Source: Pohlia nutans (Eukaryota; Streptophyta; Bryopsida; Bryales; Mniaceae). From it: a stretch of 64,000 bases of DNA. Positions 37,398 to 52,475 of this stretch are shown here, piece after piece. Every line of letters begins with the position of its first letter. Position 1 is the stretch's first letter. The translations under genes were made by a program, and so were the position numbers. The stretch covers positions 1,986,501 through 2,050,500 of the forward strand of contig CM040086.1 of assembly GCA_022496805.1 (NCBI GenBank). Direction: 5' to 3'. The notes below the pieces were generated by a model, which was not told where the DNA came from, did not search any database, and saw only the letters and a program-made list of their open reading frames with translations.

Positions 37398-37725
37398 TGC
37401 GTTATAATGGCTATTTTAATGACAGGGAATTGGCGTGGGAACAAAATACCTCTACCTAATGCTTCATGTGAATTAGGAAAGCTGGGCAATGTGGTCTAAT
37501 AATTGAAAATGGTTGATGAAACATATACATTTGCATAGGCTTTACTCTACAGTAGAAACACCCACAACCCTCCAAATACAAAAATTGAGCATACTCAGAA
37601 GCACTTTTTTCAAGGCAGAGTATTTTGTAGTATTAGTAATTGAAAAATGATAATTTTATCAAATATTTTTGTGAATCAATCATATAATTTCTATGAATTT
37701 TCAAAGAGGACGCGGCCTAAACCAT

Positions 37726-38260
37726 TTTACCCTTTGACTCGCCAATGCTCATATTTCGAACGTTGGATGATTTTTGATGCGTTCCTTCACCACATATAGT
37801 GATGTTTTTCATTCATTTAAATTTCTCTTGGTTTTTGTGCTAGTTGAGTATCATTTGTACGGTATGGATCTTCAAAATAAGATATTATGATTTTTTTTTA
37901 AATAACAAAAAGCGGTTTATCGTTCTTAGTTTAAAAAATGTGATCTTAATAATGATTTTCCAAAATAAATAGAACTAAATAATGAAAATTATACCATCTC
38001 ATAGTGCATGTTATTCCAAATTCATTACAAAAAAAAATAGTTAAAAATTGCTAACTTGGGATTTTTAATCGAATTTCAAAAGAAAATTTTATAAAATTAA
38101 TTAAATAATATTAATAAAAAATTATGATAAATCCAACCGTACAAATTTGATTTACACATTAAGATTTGTATATATATTTTTTGCCCATCAACTCCATTTT
38201 TGTGATTCATCAAGCATTTTATACCACATCTTTGAAATTATTTGGACGCCAAAGAGTTAA
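37726..38260 (-). mobile_element. piggyBac-like MITE, family D (reverse)
   Basis: Read on the minus strand it follows the family D order: 'ccaaataatttcaaagatg', 'aaaatgga', 'gatgaa', 'gtacaaatg', 'aacgcatcaaaaatcatcca' and a terminal palindrome relic. The TTAA at 38257-38260 is intact; the other side reads TTTACCC. It shares its TTAA with the next element. Confidence 0.7.
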
Positions 38261-38805
38261 CCCCTAAGTGACAGATCAACCATTTTATGGTCTCTGCCCT
38301 TTTTTTATGAGCTGCCCGAAATAGAAAAAATATTTTTATAGAAAATAAAAAATATTTTTAAATAGGCAATCAAGTCTACTTTCCAACCCAATTTGAATCA
38401 TGTCAATCCGAATTAAACTCCACCCGGGAGAAATTTTCAAAGAAAAACACTTCTACATTGTCTAGTGTTAGAAAACTTACTATTTGGGGAAAGTAATGAT
38501 GTTCTCTCCGTTAAAAAATTTGCAATTTTAGATTTTAGAATAGAATGTCTAGTTTTAACAAATCATACAAAATTTCAAATTCTAAAAATAAAATTTGTGA
38601 TTCTTATAAATATTTGAAGTTAAATGCTTCTAAATTCATTATGAGATGATAAAAAGCTATTTTTTGATATTTGACCGTATGGAAAATTACTAAACATCAA
38701 GCTCCTCATTTTCTCTTTTGGACCAAACTTCATCAAAGTTGAAGAAGTAATTTTTTATAACACATTTATGTTTTGCCATTACCCCCTCCGTCATTTAGGG
38801 GTTAA
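38257..38805 (+). mobile_element. piggyBac-like MITE, family E
   Basis: TTAACCCCTAAGTGACAG (left) and CCGTCATTTAGGGGTTAA (right) are complementary over about 17 bp with two mismatches. TTAA occupies 38257-38260 and 38802-38805. The interior has no second copy that I recognised. No coding capacity. Confidence 0.75.
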
Positions 38806-39630
38806 ACCATTCCATAGACTGGTCATAAAACCAATCTTTATAAAACCATAATCATGTTTAGAATATTTTTTGCCGACCTTGCCCTCTACCTATAGTATTT
38901 GACACACTATCGTACATGATTGTCAAGTCAGTAACTCATGCCAAATAACTAAAAAAAAAATCTACAAATGCCAAATTCTATAAATATTCTATAAAATTCT
39001 CTTTTTCACCATAAAAAATAGGATTTTTTTTTAATAGATAATTTTCTAAAATTTTGGGGTTCTCTTTTTATGATTAATGTTTGTGAATTTTGATGACCAA
39101 CTCCGGTATGTACAATGTCTTCTTTAGTCATGAAGATTAAGAGGTTGAATAAGGTACACATCAATGTGTATTGTTAATAAACAGCTCCATGGACATCCAA
39201 GTGATTAAGGTTAGGACCACAGGAATGGCTTGAGTACGGCAAGATAATAAGACGTACCCACAGGATCCGCAGGGGTGGACACCGTTGTTCTTCGACAACA
39301 ATGATGGATGCCTTCATGGACCGCAAGTTTCCCTCCGCCTTCCCGTAACTTCCCATGGTAAACGATTGGGAAGTGAATTTAGTGTAGCTCATAAATTCCT
39401 AAATCTCACTTAATCCAAAGGCCCTTGGGGTCCCTCTCTACAACCTATATTTAGCTTTATTATTGTTCAATTGTGGTTAAATACACGAATTGTGATATAT
39501 TGTTACATACATATTATCATGATTATTAATTTTACTTTGTACTGAAAAGTGTTTAGTCATTTTTATTTTGATGAAATACCATCAAATATAAAATATACTA
39601 TACGGTTGCAAAGGGCTTTCAGGCCGTTCA
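38806..39630. other. Intergenic DNA with a GC-richer patch
   Basis: 39174-39392 has balanced composition and a 72-codon minus frame with no recognisable domain. It may be an old gene or element fragment; the flanks are AT-rich. Confidence 0.35.
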
Positions 39631-40090
39631 AGGGTAACCGTTTGGATGATGTACAGATTCATCCACATTTTCTCATCCGTCATGCGTTTTTTGCAAGGAA
39701 AAACAACAAAATCCTATGGCAAGATAGCTTCATGCATGCGTGATCTGATTAGAAAGAGGATGAAGTGCATGAAAATTTTTATGTTAGAGTGATTCACAAG
39801 AACTTTTTAAGATTTTAGTCTAAATGTGCTCTTAAAAAAATCATCTCACAAAATTGAGCAACCAAAAAATTTCAAAAATCCACTACACTTAGAGTATTAC
39901 ATTTTAACCCATCACAACAAATTTCATTTATAAATAGTCAATATTTTATGTGTAATGTATTTACAAAATATTTTTGAATTTCAAGTTTTAAATTTTATAC
40001 AAAAATATTTGTGATAGTAATCGCATATCTAATCATATGGATAAAATCTAAAATTTATAATGTAGAACTATTATTCAAACATGAAGTTCA
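39631..40090 (+). mobile_element. piggyBac-like MITE, family C relic
   Basis: It aligns with the left and middle parts of 50094-50670 through 'gatgtacagattcatcc', 'tttctcatccgtcatgc', 'tgcgtgatctgattagaaag' and 'atggataaaatctaaaattt'. The left end is degenerate (GGGTAACCG without TTAACCC) and the right end is missing. Confidence 0.6.
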
Positions 40091-43300
<3,210 letters not shown>

Positions 43301-45034
43301 CTTAAAATGGGCAGCTTACCTTGTAGTACTCTGAGCTACAAAATTTTAGCAGGCAAGGTTGCAGATTAGAGATTTGAATCAGTTCTTGTTCGGGTACTGG
43401 AGGGAGAAATAGCCATCTACTTATATTCTACATAATCAATGAAGATAACTGCTCCAGAGTCCACAGGACTGATTCAAGCCAACATCAGGGGATGCTTACA
43501 AAATATCATACTGACTCATCTAGTACCTTCATCTGTACACTTGAAAATTGCACTGCAACTAGAAAACTCTACTGACTGCGAAGTACTGCCATAGAAAAAC
43601 TGACAAAGAGGACTTCTGGTTTCTAGTTAAATCAGTTCCAACACAGATGAAGGTTTCAGAAAGAGCAACCATGGCACGATGTTCTTTGTATTCATGACAA
43701 ATCTGGAATGTAATGTATCCAGAGAGTCCTTGCACATAATGACTGACAAGGATGCCATGTGCCATTCAGAATTAGACACAAACACAATACCATTTTGAGT
43801 GCTAAGGTAGGTGTACCTTAAACCACCACAACACCTAAAACCACCAACTTCTACACCCTTTCTTCATTTTAGGGAGGAAATGTAAGTTGTCGGTACACGA
43901 CTTAACTTTTGAGCAATCGATGCATAAGTCATGTAATGAAAGCCTACATTTCCTTCCTGAAATGAAAGAGAGGTGTAGAAGTTGATGGTTTTTGGTGTCG
44001 TGTTGGTTTCAGGTACGTCTACCTTAACACCAAACCATGCAATAGCTGAAAATTCACCAGTTGTCATGACTAGTGAGCACCAAAGATAGATGAAAATCCA
44101 ATTCACCATGCAGCACGAGTGTCCAAAATCTTGACTTGCAAAACCATCACGTCACAATTACAACTAACTTTTCACTGGTACATTCTGGACTGAATACAGC
44201 AGAAACTGTGTGACAGCTCCTAGTGCACAAAGGAAGTTCACAGTTGCCAAAAATGCTTATATAATACAATTGTACTCAATGCTAGTACAATAGAAAGAAT
44301 GCAGATCCTTACTAACCTGTAATCTGCTGGCTTTCAAGGCCAAAAGCTGTAAACTTCACTACGCGCTGACGTTGACTTCAGAATCTCCCAAACCCAAGAT
44401 GCCCAACACCAATGAGTAATTTCTTTTCTTTTTCCACCAAATGAGTGAACTCCAAAACCTCAAAAGTTGTCGACCAACAACTTCATATTCAAGGTCTGTC
44501 ACAGCTTCAGTACACACGCCTAAACGTGCAAAGCAGGGTACTTATCTACTCAGAATCTTGACAAGGTTGTCACCTGAGTGGAATTGAAACTTTCCAGGAG
44601 CAATCAACCAACTTCTCCACCCATTTCTCAACGAGAAACGCTGCAAAACCTGATGAGTATTGTCATTGTGTTGTGAGCCAGGTTAACAGTGCTCTACAAC
44701 CCCACGTTCCAGTGGCATTAGCTCCTATAAGTCCCAAGGAGGTAAACTTGACCTTATTGCCTCCCGCAGAGCGAAAGCAGCTCTTATTCACAGGAGCCCT
44801 AGTAGCAAACATTACTGTTCTCCATAATTTCCAGTAGCCACTGGTTTCCACAGTAGCAAAAAGCTCCCATTTGTGGTGCTGCGACACCGATGTTCAGAAT
44901 CCAAGGCAAAGTAAACAAAAGCTAGGAGCATTGAGAGAGCTCAAGGTGAGAAGAGCAAGAACTCGAATTCTCTTTCGAGGCCGGCGTGAATAAAGTGTCT
45001 GTTTGACCCACCCTTGGTTCGAAGAGGGACTTCA
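43301..45034 (-). other. 3' flank of the TBL gene
   Basis: This stretch downstream of the TBL stop codon is less AT-rich than the surrounding intergenic DNA and may contain its 3' UTR. It has no open frame of recognised identity. It holds the 220-bp hairpin MITE at 43805-44024. At about 44974-45000 it holds a short match (gaggccggcgtgaataaagt) to the complement of the SINE-like 3' end. No polyadenylation site can be fixed by eye. Confidence 0.35.
43805..44024. mobile_element. TA-flanked foldback MITE (AGGTAG ends), 220 bp
   Basis: Two arms of about 80 bp (left 43805-43884, right 43947-44024) are imperfectly complementary, from AGGTAGGTGTACCT at the left to AGGTACGTCTACCT at the right, with TA immediately outside both ends. 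If it lies in the 3' UTR of the TBL gene, the transcript would carry a long hairpin. Its terminal bases and size match 22222-22440. Confidence 0.75.
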
Positions 45035-47920
45035 TTACTTGGCAGAAGCTCGTTCAGATGCTCGGAGCAGTAACGAAGCATACAATTGCTCGTTCCATAT
45101 ATCAGGCACGCCAGGAAGGCACCAATGTGCGCAGTCGAGGCGAGGACCGCCACGACTGTAATTGAAGATGTGGCCATCAGGGCGAAAGGACGACAGCTTT
45201 GTGATGTTGAGTAGAGTGGCTCGCACATGCAAAGAGTCCCATACATTGTCCAGCACGCCGGATTGCATGTACTCCCCCAGAGGCTGCAGATGGGTTTCAT
45301 TCGTGATGGGGAAGGTGCTGTTCAGGCAAGACTTCCTGTACCAGTGGCTGGGTTCAAAGCTCCGGAAAAAGACGTGGGAAACATCAGGGTTGAGTTGCTC
45401 GTTCACCCAGGCTGCCCACGTTGCTACGGCTATACTGTAGGCTTCCTCCATCTTCATGCCCAGGCGAATGCTAGACCCCACCTGGAAGTAGCAACCCCTG
45501 CCAGCACAGCACCCTGCTTGGTTAGTGAGGAAAAAACATAAGCCTTAAATATACCAAGGATACATGGTTATAAAACGACCAATATTGTGAAAATAAGAAC
45601 CAAAATTGAATCAATTTTTTTGTAAAGAATCAAATTGAAAAGGTGTTGATAACATATCAAGTACACTAAATGGGCTATTTAGTGTCCGGGACACTATTTT
45701 CTCACATCGCCTCGAAGGAATATGGCACTCTCGATAAAAGTGGGAATGACAAGTGACAAACTCCTATGTAGTGTAGGCACACTACTTCTCCTCACCTTTG
45801 AATGAATTGTGGTAAAAGACATCAATTCTCCCCGGACACTAAATAGCCCATTTAGTGTAGTGAAAATACAATCCAAATCATATCACTAAAATCAATGAAG
45901 AAAATTGCATGTACTAGATAAAATTGGGCCTAAAAAAACAGTCCCCCAAACTGCTAAAAAAACATGAAGCGCTTCTTGGTCCTTTAGGAAACGATGTTTG
46001 CGAGATAAAGCCTCTCTTCCTGTTCAGGATCAGGAAACAGCAGCACTTAAAACCTAACGTTAACGAGAATATTTTGAAACAAGGTAGTAAGGGGTAGAAA
46101 CTTACGAACGGTAGGTTTTGGTAGTAGTCCACCAATGGCCAGTGTTGAAGACGAGAACATCGGCCCCCTGCCATTGACTACTGGCTGACTCCAGCTTGTC
46201 CAGTTTCAGTGTGGCCATGACTCGTTTTGGTGAATGTCTGGGAGGACGACCCAGTCGAACAAGCCAAGGCGACCTGTAATATTCCACCGTCACATTGTAG
46301 CCCGGAAACCGTACTGCTAGATACGGAGCTGTTTTCGTGATAACCCTGCCATTGGTTTCCTTCACCAGAGTCTTATCCGGCACTCCAGCCATTAAAAGAC
46401 ATATAATAGACTCCCACTGGGTCCTGCCCATTGAGTCTCCAATGAACGCAAGCCGCTTATTCTTCAACCTCGTGAGCATGTCCCGAGCATTGAATCTGAT
46501 CAACAACAGAACCCGAACTCCTTCATAAGTACTTTCCTTTCCCCAGTAAAGAAGACTAAGACTACATTCAACGCTTTACCAAATCACTAGGGTTAATATC
46601 ATAAGATAGAGGATACCAGAACCTGATCCCGTCTCCTACACTCCCTCCTATTACCAACAGCAACTCATCTCTTCCAATACACTTGGATGGCCTTCAATTC
46701 ACAAGTGGTGTAAACATGACTTGGCTAAATGTCTATGACCACTCATCTTTGAATGGAAATAGAGTTTTCTCTGTCACTTACAGTGGTTTACAACCTCCCA
46801 CTTCAAGAAATTCAGAGTGATGAATCACACTCCTGCATGTGTTAAAATACTTTAACCCCTAAGCGTCTAAAACGCCATCTGCATCATTGAACTTTGTGGC
46901 ATTTTCTCATTTTACCTCGATTTTCTAATTGCAACAGAGTTAACCGAAAACAGAACAAGTGTTCTAACCCGCAAAATTTCAGGAAGTCAGATTGCATGCC
47001 CTCTTTTAGTGTAGCCGAAATCAAAGCTCCAAGGGAAGAAGATACCCTCTATCTTCAATTTTAGACACGAGCTCCAAGTTGTCAACTAATCAATGCAGTC
47101 ACCTAATTATATCTCAAGTGGATGTGGGCCATCCCCTCCAAGCCTTGGCTCTCTTTGAACTCACCTTCATCTCAGTTTTGCCTACTTTATGACGGCAAAA
47201 CTAGTTCACACTCCTTTCTATTTTGGATTCTTTGGAAACCATGCCAGTTTCCTTGGCTGCCTTAGATACGGGTCAAACTCACCTCACCTAACATGTATTT
47301 TCTCTTCTTTTCGGTTAACTCTTCTACATCATTTTAAAGCACTTGTTCTATACTATAACATCAACAGTGACGATCATGTCAAACTGAAGTCATTTTCACA
47401 CAAACAGATGCTTTCCAGCAGGGGCTCCAATTTTTCTACACTACAGCAAATACACAGTGGACGCTTAGGGGTTAAAGTAACGGAAAGAGTATCAACGTGA
47501 ACAACACAATTAGCTATTGCTTATTAGAAAGGCTGACCTGGGCATGTTACAATCACGGGGCTGCCAGCGCCAGTTCCGGTACTGCAGATCGGCCCTTCCA
47601 TTCTCAGCGCAACGGAACCCTTGCTCAGCAAACGAGCAATTGGTATACAAAGGGTACGTTTCATCGTACACCCAGCTTCCAGTGAACAGGTCACATCCGG
47701 GGGTTAACCCCCCATTCATCGTGTTAGTCCCGGCTAAGCGTCCAAAGGCGTGCAAAGGGAAGGTGGAGTCCAAGGCGAGCAGCGAAAGAATGACGACTAC
47801 TGTGAGGAAGATGAGAAACGTGCTCTTGGGGCGAGCAGCTATGGTCATCAGTCGCTGCAGCTTCTTCGCTTCCCCCGGGGTCCGCCATCGCGGACTTCGA
47901 GCAACAGCAATTCGACCCAT
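45035..47920 (-). CDS. Trichome birefringence-like (TBL/PMR5-type) polysaccharide O-acetyltransferase
   Basis: Three coding exons: 47538-47920, 46106-46495 and 45035-45497, giving 411 residues. Donors are AG|GTCAGC and TC|GTAAGT; acceptors are GATCAG|A and GGCAG|G. The protein has a signal-anchor membrane segment (about residues 33-50) and a PMR5N domain (about 75-127; CDLFTGSWV...NWRWQPRDCNMPRF across the first junction). Exon 2 carries the Gly-Asp-Ser motif (FIGDSMGRTQWES, Ser149), and the C-terminus has DCAHWCLPGVPDIWN, whose Asp379 and His382 complete the catalytic triad of the family. TBL proteins are Golgi type-II membrane proteins that acetylate xylan, mannan or pectin; the substrate here cannot be read from sequence. 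Length is normal and no break is seen. Each intron carries a MITE. Confidence 0.93.
45664..45857. mobile_element. TA-flanked MITE in TBL intron 2, 194 bp
   Basis: Perfect terminal inverted repeats of about 27 bp starting CACTAAATGGGCTATTTAGT, with TA on both sides (45662-45663 and 45858-45859). This fits a Tc1/mariner-type MITE. It occupies about a third of the 608-bp intron 45498-46105 and leaves both splice sites untouched. Confidence 0.8.
46852..47475. mobile_element. piggyBac-like MITE, family E2, in TBL intron 1
   Basis: TTAACCCCTAAGCGTC and GACGCTTAGGGGTTAA are perfect 16-bp inverted repeats including TTAA (46852-46855 and 47472-47475). It lies wholly within intron 1 (46496-47537) and contains another element at 46936-47322. 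Reading frames inside are not exons of TBL: the exon 1/exon 2 junction is fully accounted for without them. Confidence 0.88.
46936..47322. mobile_element. AGAGTTAACC-ended element nested in the intronic MITE
   Basis: Ends AGAGTTAACCGAAAA and TTTTCGGTTAACTCT are perfect inverted repeats. The right 140 bp (about 47185-47322) is the reverse complement of the left part of the insertion at 62881-63350 ('catgccagtttccttggctg', 'gacggcaaaactagttcaca'). A target duplication was not recognisable here. Whether it arrived after the outer element is inferred only from nesting. Confidence 0.65.
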
Positions 47921-48043
47921 GATGATTCCAGAAGTGTGAACTTCTTCCGATTTGGTACAAAACCTTAGGCATTCTTATCATCCGAAGGAGGTTCGAGAGC
48001 ACTGTTTGGTGGCTGCCAATCCCCCCTCTCAAAGCGCCCACAT
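47921..48043 (-). other. Probable 5' UTR part of TBL exon upstream of the ATG
   Basis: On the minus strand a good acceptor (pyrimidine-rich tract ending ttgtgtag) precedes 48043, and the stretch from there to the ATG at 47920 would be leader. It pairs with a donor CTAAG|GTGAGG at 49140/49139, giving a 1.1-kb leader intron (48044-49139). No transcript evidence is available, so this is a splice-signal inference. Confidence 0.45.
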
Positions 48044-48324
48044 CTACACAAGGAACAAGGATTCACAGCTTTAAAATGATCGTATTGTGAATAATATGGG
48101 ATCAAATTTTATATCACTACAACTAGTGAAGATCATTGCATGTGTTGGTTAAAAAAATAAAAAATAAAAAAATCAACAAGAGGAAGTCCAAATAGGACCT
48201 ACTGTCAATTCCTCAACGAGGAACACTTCTGAACTCCAAACTTCAATAAGGTGGATGCTCAAACTCCACAAACTATACATCCATACTTTCACTATATCCA
48301 TACTTTCACTCAATGCCAGCAACC

Positions 48325-48567
48325 TTAACCCTGAAAGGACATATGCTTTCCCGATTCCACACCCAAAATCTCTTTTAAACTCCATTTTACGCATGATTCT
48401 ATTTCTAATTTACTTTGGTTCTATTCTAAAGAAGTATAGATCCCTCAAAGGTGCCCGGTTTGGCATTAAAAAACACCTCATTTGGTGCAACAGAGTAGAA
48501 GTTATGAGCAAGATTCTCCCAAAATACTATCAAACCCGTGGGGCTTGCATTGTCCTTTAAGGGTTAA
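48325..48567 (+). mobile_element. piggyBac-like MITE, family A, in probable TBL leader intron
   Basis: TTAA at 48325-48328 and 48564-48567; left TTAACCCTGAAAGGACA, right GTCCTTTAAGGGTTAA. The inner palindrome near the right end is AACCC-gtg-GGGCTT, one position degraded from the family form. It is homologous to 31086-31327 and 7296-7537 along the whole length. Confidence 0.85.
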
Positions 48568-48656
48568 ACCAATGAGAATTTTCACATGCTAAGATTCCAT
48601 TCATGGAAAGTACCCTCTCGTGCAAGGCTTTTAAGGTCAGAATAAACATAGTCTAA

Positions 48657-48964
48657 GAGCATCTCTACTAACAACTCTGAATTGCACTATGAAGGCCATC
48701 CAAAATTACAGGGCATACCATGTAGTTCCCCACCGACACCACTCAATTAGACTCTGAAAATAGTAAGTAAGCCACTCACAAGTCACCAGACATGGATTGT
48801 GAAATCATATTAAGATGAGAAGATACACTAGCTTGAGTAGTTGCTCAGGGTTGTTGTATTCAGTGCTCAGGGTTGTTGTATTCAGTGTCTCCCTCCAAAT
48901 AAATTGTTGACCAACCCATGCACATCCATTTTTCGAGCTAACCAGAGTGCTGGTGGAGATGCTC
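48657..48964. mobile_element. PIF/Harbinger-type MITE (GAGCATC ends), copy 3
   Basis: Ends GAGCATCTCTACTA and the complementary GTGGAGATGCTC, 308 bp, flanked by TAA at 48654-48656 and 48965-48967. It is homologous to 22443-22747. An internal 25-bp motif (gctcagggttgttgtattca) is duplicated in tandem at about 48844-48888. Confidence 0.85.
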
Positions 48965-49139
48965 TAATACATAGAAGACCATAACTACTTCATTAGAACT
49001 CAAAAAATTACGAAACAACTTGCGTTGTGTTCGATTTACTCTTTGCGACAACCAAAAAAATTCAAAAGCAATTCTCACCACAGGTCAGACACGGTTTGAA
49101 GGAACTTAACGTAGCTGAACAAGAAAGACTAATCCTCAC

Positions 49140-49520
49140 CTTAGCTCGACTCTTCCCGGAAACCGATGAATGTGAATGCAGAGCTTTCAAACCCTAATCT
49201 ACCATTGCAACCAAACTGTCAACATAATCCGTTTCCCTTGGAGCTGCCGAAAAGCGCACGGGGATTTAACCAAGCTCCTGCAATAGAAATTGTGCTCCCG
49301 CAATCGCAGAACGCGGAGTGAGAACCAAAAAACAAGGATTTCATTGCTCCGCTAAAAAAATGAACATTAAAAGTCGATTTTTTTTATAGAATCTAGCAAA
49401 AAAATGGATCTGTAATCTACAATGGAACGGGGAGGTTGCCCGTCGGGAATGCACAGCAACGATCTGGATCTCGGATTCTCGGAGCTGGAGAAGAGAAGAG
49501 GGACTTCGCCTTGACTTAGC
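49140..49520 (-). promoter_or_regulatory. Probable TBL leader exon and core promoter region
   Basis: GC content rises here against AT-rich flanks, as in the other gene starts of the window. The stretch ends on the minus strand at a consensus donor (AAG|GTGAGG). Neither a TATA box nor a start site could be placed with confidence, so the upstream limit is arbitrary. Confidence 0.4.
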
Positions 49521-50093
49521 CAGAGCATGAGTTTCTCATCCAATGGATGAACGTTTGCTTCCGGATGGGTGATTTCGGTTCTCTTGGATGAATGTGTTAT
49601 AAGTAGATGAAGATATGTATAAATGGAGTGTTCATCAATATCACTGATTGGGTGTCACAGCTGAGCGTCCAAAATGTATGTGATATTATGGAGTTATTAA
49701 ATACAATACCGTACCCGGCTATAGAATTTTTATTTATTTTGTTTAAATGATGCAAATATTCTTAAAAATACTATGAATGTTCTTTAAGATTCACTTTTTC
49801 ATCATAGAAAATATATTTTTATTGAAAAAAAAAAAAAATCTTAAAATTTAGGGTTCTCTTTCTACAATTTTTTTTGGCCAACTCTAATATCCAGGTGTGG
49901 TAGTATGGCAAAATATTATCTCTCCCTTGATTATTACAAGCATAAAAATGTATACTTTTCATTGGCAGGAAAAAGAATCGCAACTATTCTTGTTACTTTG
50001 TTCTTTGGGCAACTCACAACATAGTTTTTGAGACAATTATTAGTATGAGAGTTCTTTTAATGAATATTATTGGGCTTTTGTGCTTTACATTGT
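49521..50093. other. Upstream intergenic DNA of TBL
   Basis: AT-rich; no gene or structured repeat recognised. Confidence 0.45.
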
Positions 50094-50670
50094 TTAACCC
50101 CTAACCGCCCAACCATGCATATCTTGCTTGATGTACAGATTTCATCCGTAGTTTCTCATCCGTCATGCACTTTTTGTAGTGTGATTTTTTTACTAAATTT
50201 TTTATGGAAAGTTAGTTTCATGTATGTGTGATCCGATTGAAAAGGAAACAATTTCTGAAAAAGTTATGCCTCATTTTGTATTGCAGTGTTTCACCCAAAA
50301 TATTGAAGATATTAGTCTAAAAGTGTTCTTGAAAAAATAAACTCATAAAATCAAGCATCCAAAAAATCTCCAAAAATCACTGCACCTAGAGTACTATATT
50401 ATAACCCATCACAACAAATTTCATCGACAAACTGTCAATATCTTATTCGTAATCAAATTTCAAAATAAATTTTTATTTAATGTTTCGAAATTTTTAGAAA
50501 CAAATTAATGATAGCAATTATAGATCTAACCGTATAGATAGAATCTAAAATTCAAAATGTATAACTTGTATTCATACATCAAGTTCCAGATATTCATGTT
50601 AGTTGCATTTTATAATGCATCTTTGCAAAACTGCCCAAACTGGATATAGGTGAGGACGTTTAGGGGTTAA
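50094..50670 (+). mobile_element. piggyBac-like MITE, family C (best-preserved copy)
   Basis: TTAACCCCTAACCGCCC on the left and GGACGTTTAGGGGTTAA on the right, TTAA at 50094-50097 and 50667-50670, 577 bp. Homologues are at 23228-23810 (reverse), 36885-37397, 39631-40090 and 59749-60324. There is no coding capacity. Confidence 0.85.
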
Positions 50671-51274
50671 CCAATTACCAACTTCACTTTATTGAAGTTG
50701 GAAAATAGAGGCAACAAAGTAAGGGTATCAATTCTCTTTTAAATAATTTTTATTTTTAATTGTTTGCATTTTTAAAAATATTTCTTGTGTATGTATGTTT
50801 AAATGCAAGATATCTAGGTGCATGGTTTGGTATAAAACTAGAAACCTAAAATGTATCTAATAATACTTGGCATTATGAACGGACACTTCAATCACGCTAG
50901 CCCCTTGCTAAAAAAGGGACTGGAGTTTCTATCTATCTATCTAATAATTTTAGAGGAGGCTCTATTACACTATATACCGTATTCGACTAGCAAGATCGGC
51001 ACTTCACGTTGAATATTTAATCATTTTGCCAAAAATCATGCAAGTATTCTATGATATTGGGTGAATATTACTTAAGATTCTTTTTTCACCATAGAAAATA
51101 GGTTTTTTTGAAAAAAAAAACAATTCTCTAAAAATATGGGCTTCTTTTTTTATAATCATTTTTTGTCGACCATGACCGCGAAGTATGGTAATGTTATATT
51201 TAAAAGTAGTTAGGATTACAAGAGATAAGAAGATGATTTAGAATCCTTATCACATTTGTTGAACTCCTTGTTAT
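50671..51274. other. AT-rich intergenic DNA with SINE-like fragment
   Basis: 50878-50945 matches the 3' part of the SINE-like repeat (gaacggacacttcaatcacg, then 'gggactggagtt', then (TATC)n). The rest shows nothing recognisable. Confidence 0.5.
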
Positions 51275-51440
51275 CTATTATGTTAAATGTAGAGTGTTAC
51301 GACCCAATGCCACAACCTTTATGTCACAAAATCCATTACGTGGATGGTCACGTTTTCATTCAAGTCTTCCATCCGTCAATTATCATCCAATATCTAACCA
51401 TATACCATTTTCGTTCATTTTTCATTCATTTGCATGTTTT
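51275..51440 (+). repeat. Dispersed repeat R2, copy 2
   Basis: Direct copy of 3690-3860, with the 27-bp internal unit present once instead of twice and a short extra segment 'ccaatgccacaacc'. Confidence 0.6.
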
Positions 51441-52475
51441 GTCAACTACTTTCATCTATACATAAATTTTTCCATTACAACACGGGTTTCGGTTTTTGCT
51501 AGTTACATTTACATGCAACTTCTTATGACAGAGCAAAGTGTGAGGGTGAGAATAGAAAGTGGATTTTGAAGGGATACACCGATTCTCTGAGATTAGGTGA
51601 GAGAGCAATATTGAAGAAGGTGATATTAAAGAGGTACAGGTGTAGTTACTCCACGCAGGATTGCCTCTGCTGGGAGATCATCACTGGTCTTGTTAGGTAG
51701 AGAGTGCCATGCTAATGCTGTCAAATTTTAGTCCACACATTTCAATTTTCACACTGAAAATCTGGAGGCTGTCACATGATTGAGTTGAAATGATACATGA
51801 ATGTAATGATCACCTAGATTTTTAGTGTGAATTAAAATCCTCATTTGGAGCCACCGATGATAACAATCCGAGTGGATTAACTTACAGAATGGACAAATTC
51901 ATGTTCAAGGTACAGTGCAATATTGCACATTATTACCTTGGTTGTGTGAACTAAAAGTTCAAAGTGTCACACGCAACTGCTAAAACTATTTGTTGCATAA
52001 TAAGTTTCTTGTTTGCTCAAACTACTACTTTCATTGGTCGTGATTTAGGGTCCGTCCCATTGAACTAGTTAATTTTACTATATTGAGGGTTGAGGAAGCT
52101 TATTATGGGACAGAGAAGTATATACTAATGACTTTTCAGATTGCCTTTTGTAAAAAATCAAAGTTATTGGTTGAAGTGGTTAAATAACATTCAGTAGCCT
52201 TCATGCACTCTGCTCATCATCTTGGGACTCTACTTGTCCAATTAGCTACTAATGAAGGTCATGATGGGTGTAGAACATGTTGTACATTCTCATGACATAC
52301 CAAATGGAACCAAATCCAAATGAAATAATTGTAATACAAAATCCTCCACCAACCAACCACAAAGCCCATGACTTGTCCATCATCACCAAGATAAATTTCA
52401 AATTATATTCAATAGTTATCCAACTATTAGGATATGATGTTAATTTTTGTTATTGATTATTGGTAACTAAAGTGT
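51441..52475. other. AT-rich intergenic DNA
   Basis: No gene or recognisable repeat over about 1 kb. Confidence 0.45.

Noticed and set aside
39174..39392. Small minus-strand gene
   Set aside because: Only 72 codons with no recognisable domain, splice context or repeat partner; kept only as a GC-richer patch.
46102..46506. Continuous frame extending TBL exon 2 on both sides as a single-exon gene
   Set aside because: The family sequence continues across GATCAG|A and TC|GTAAGT to the other exons; the extensions are intron.
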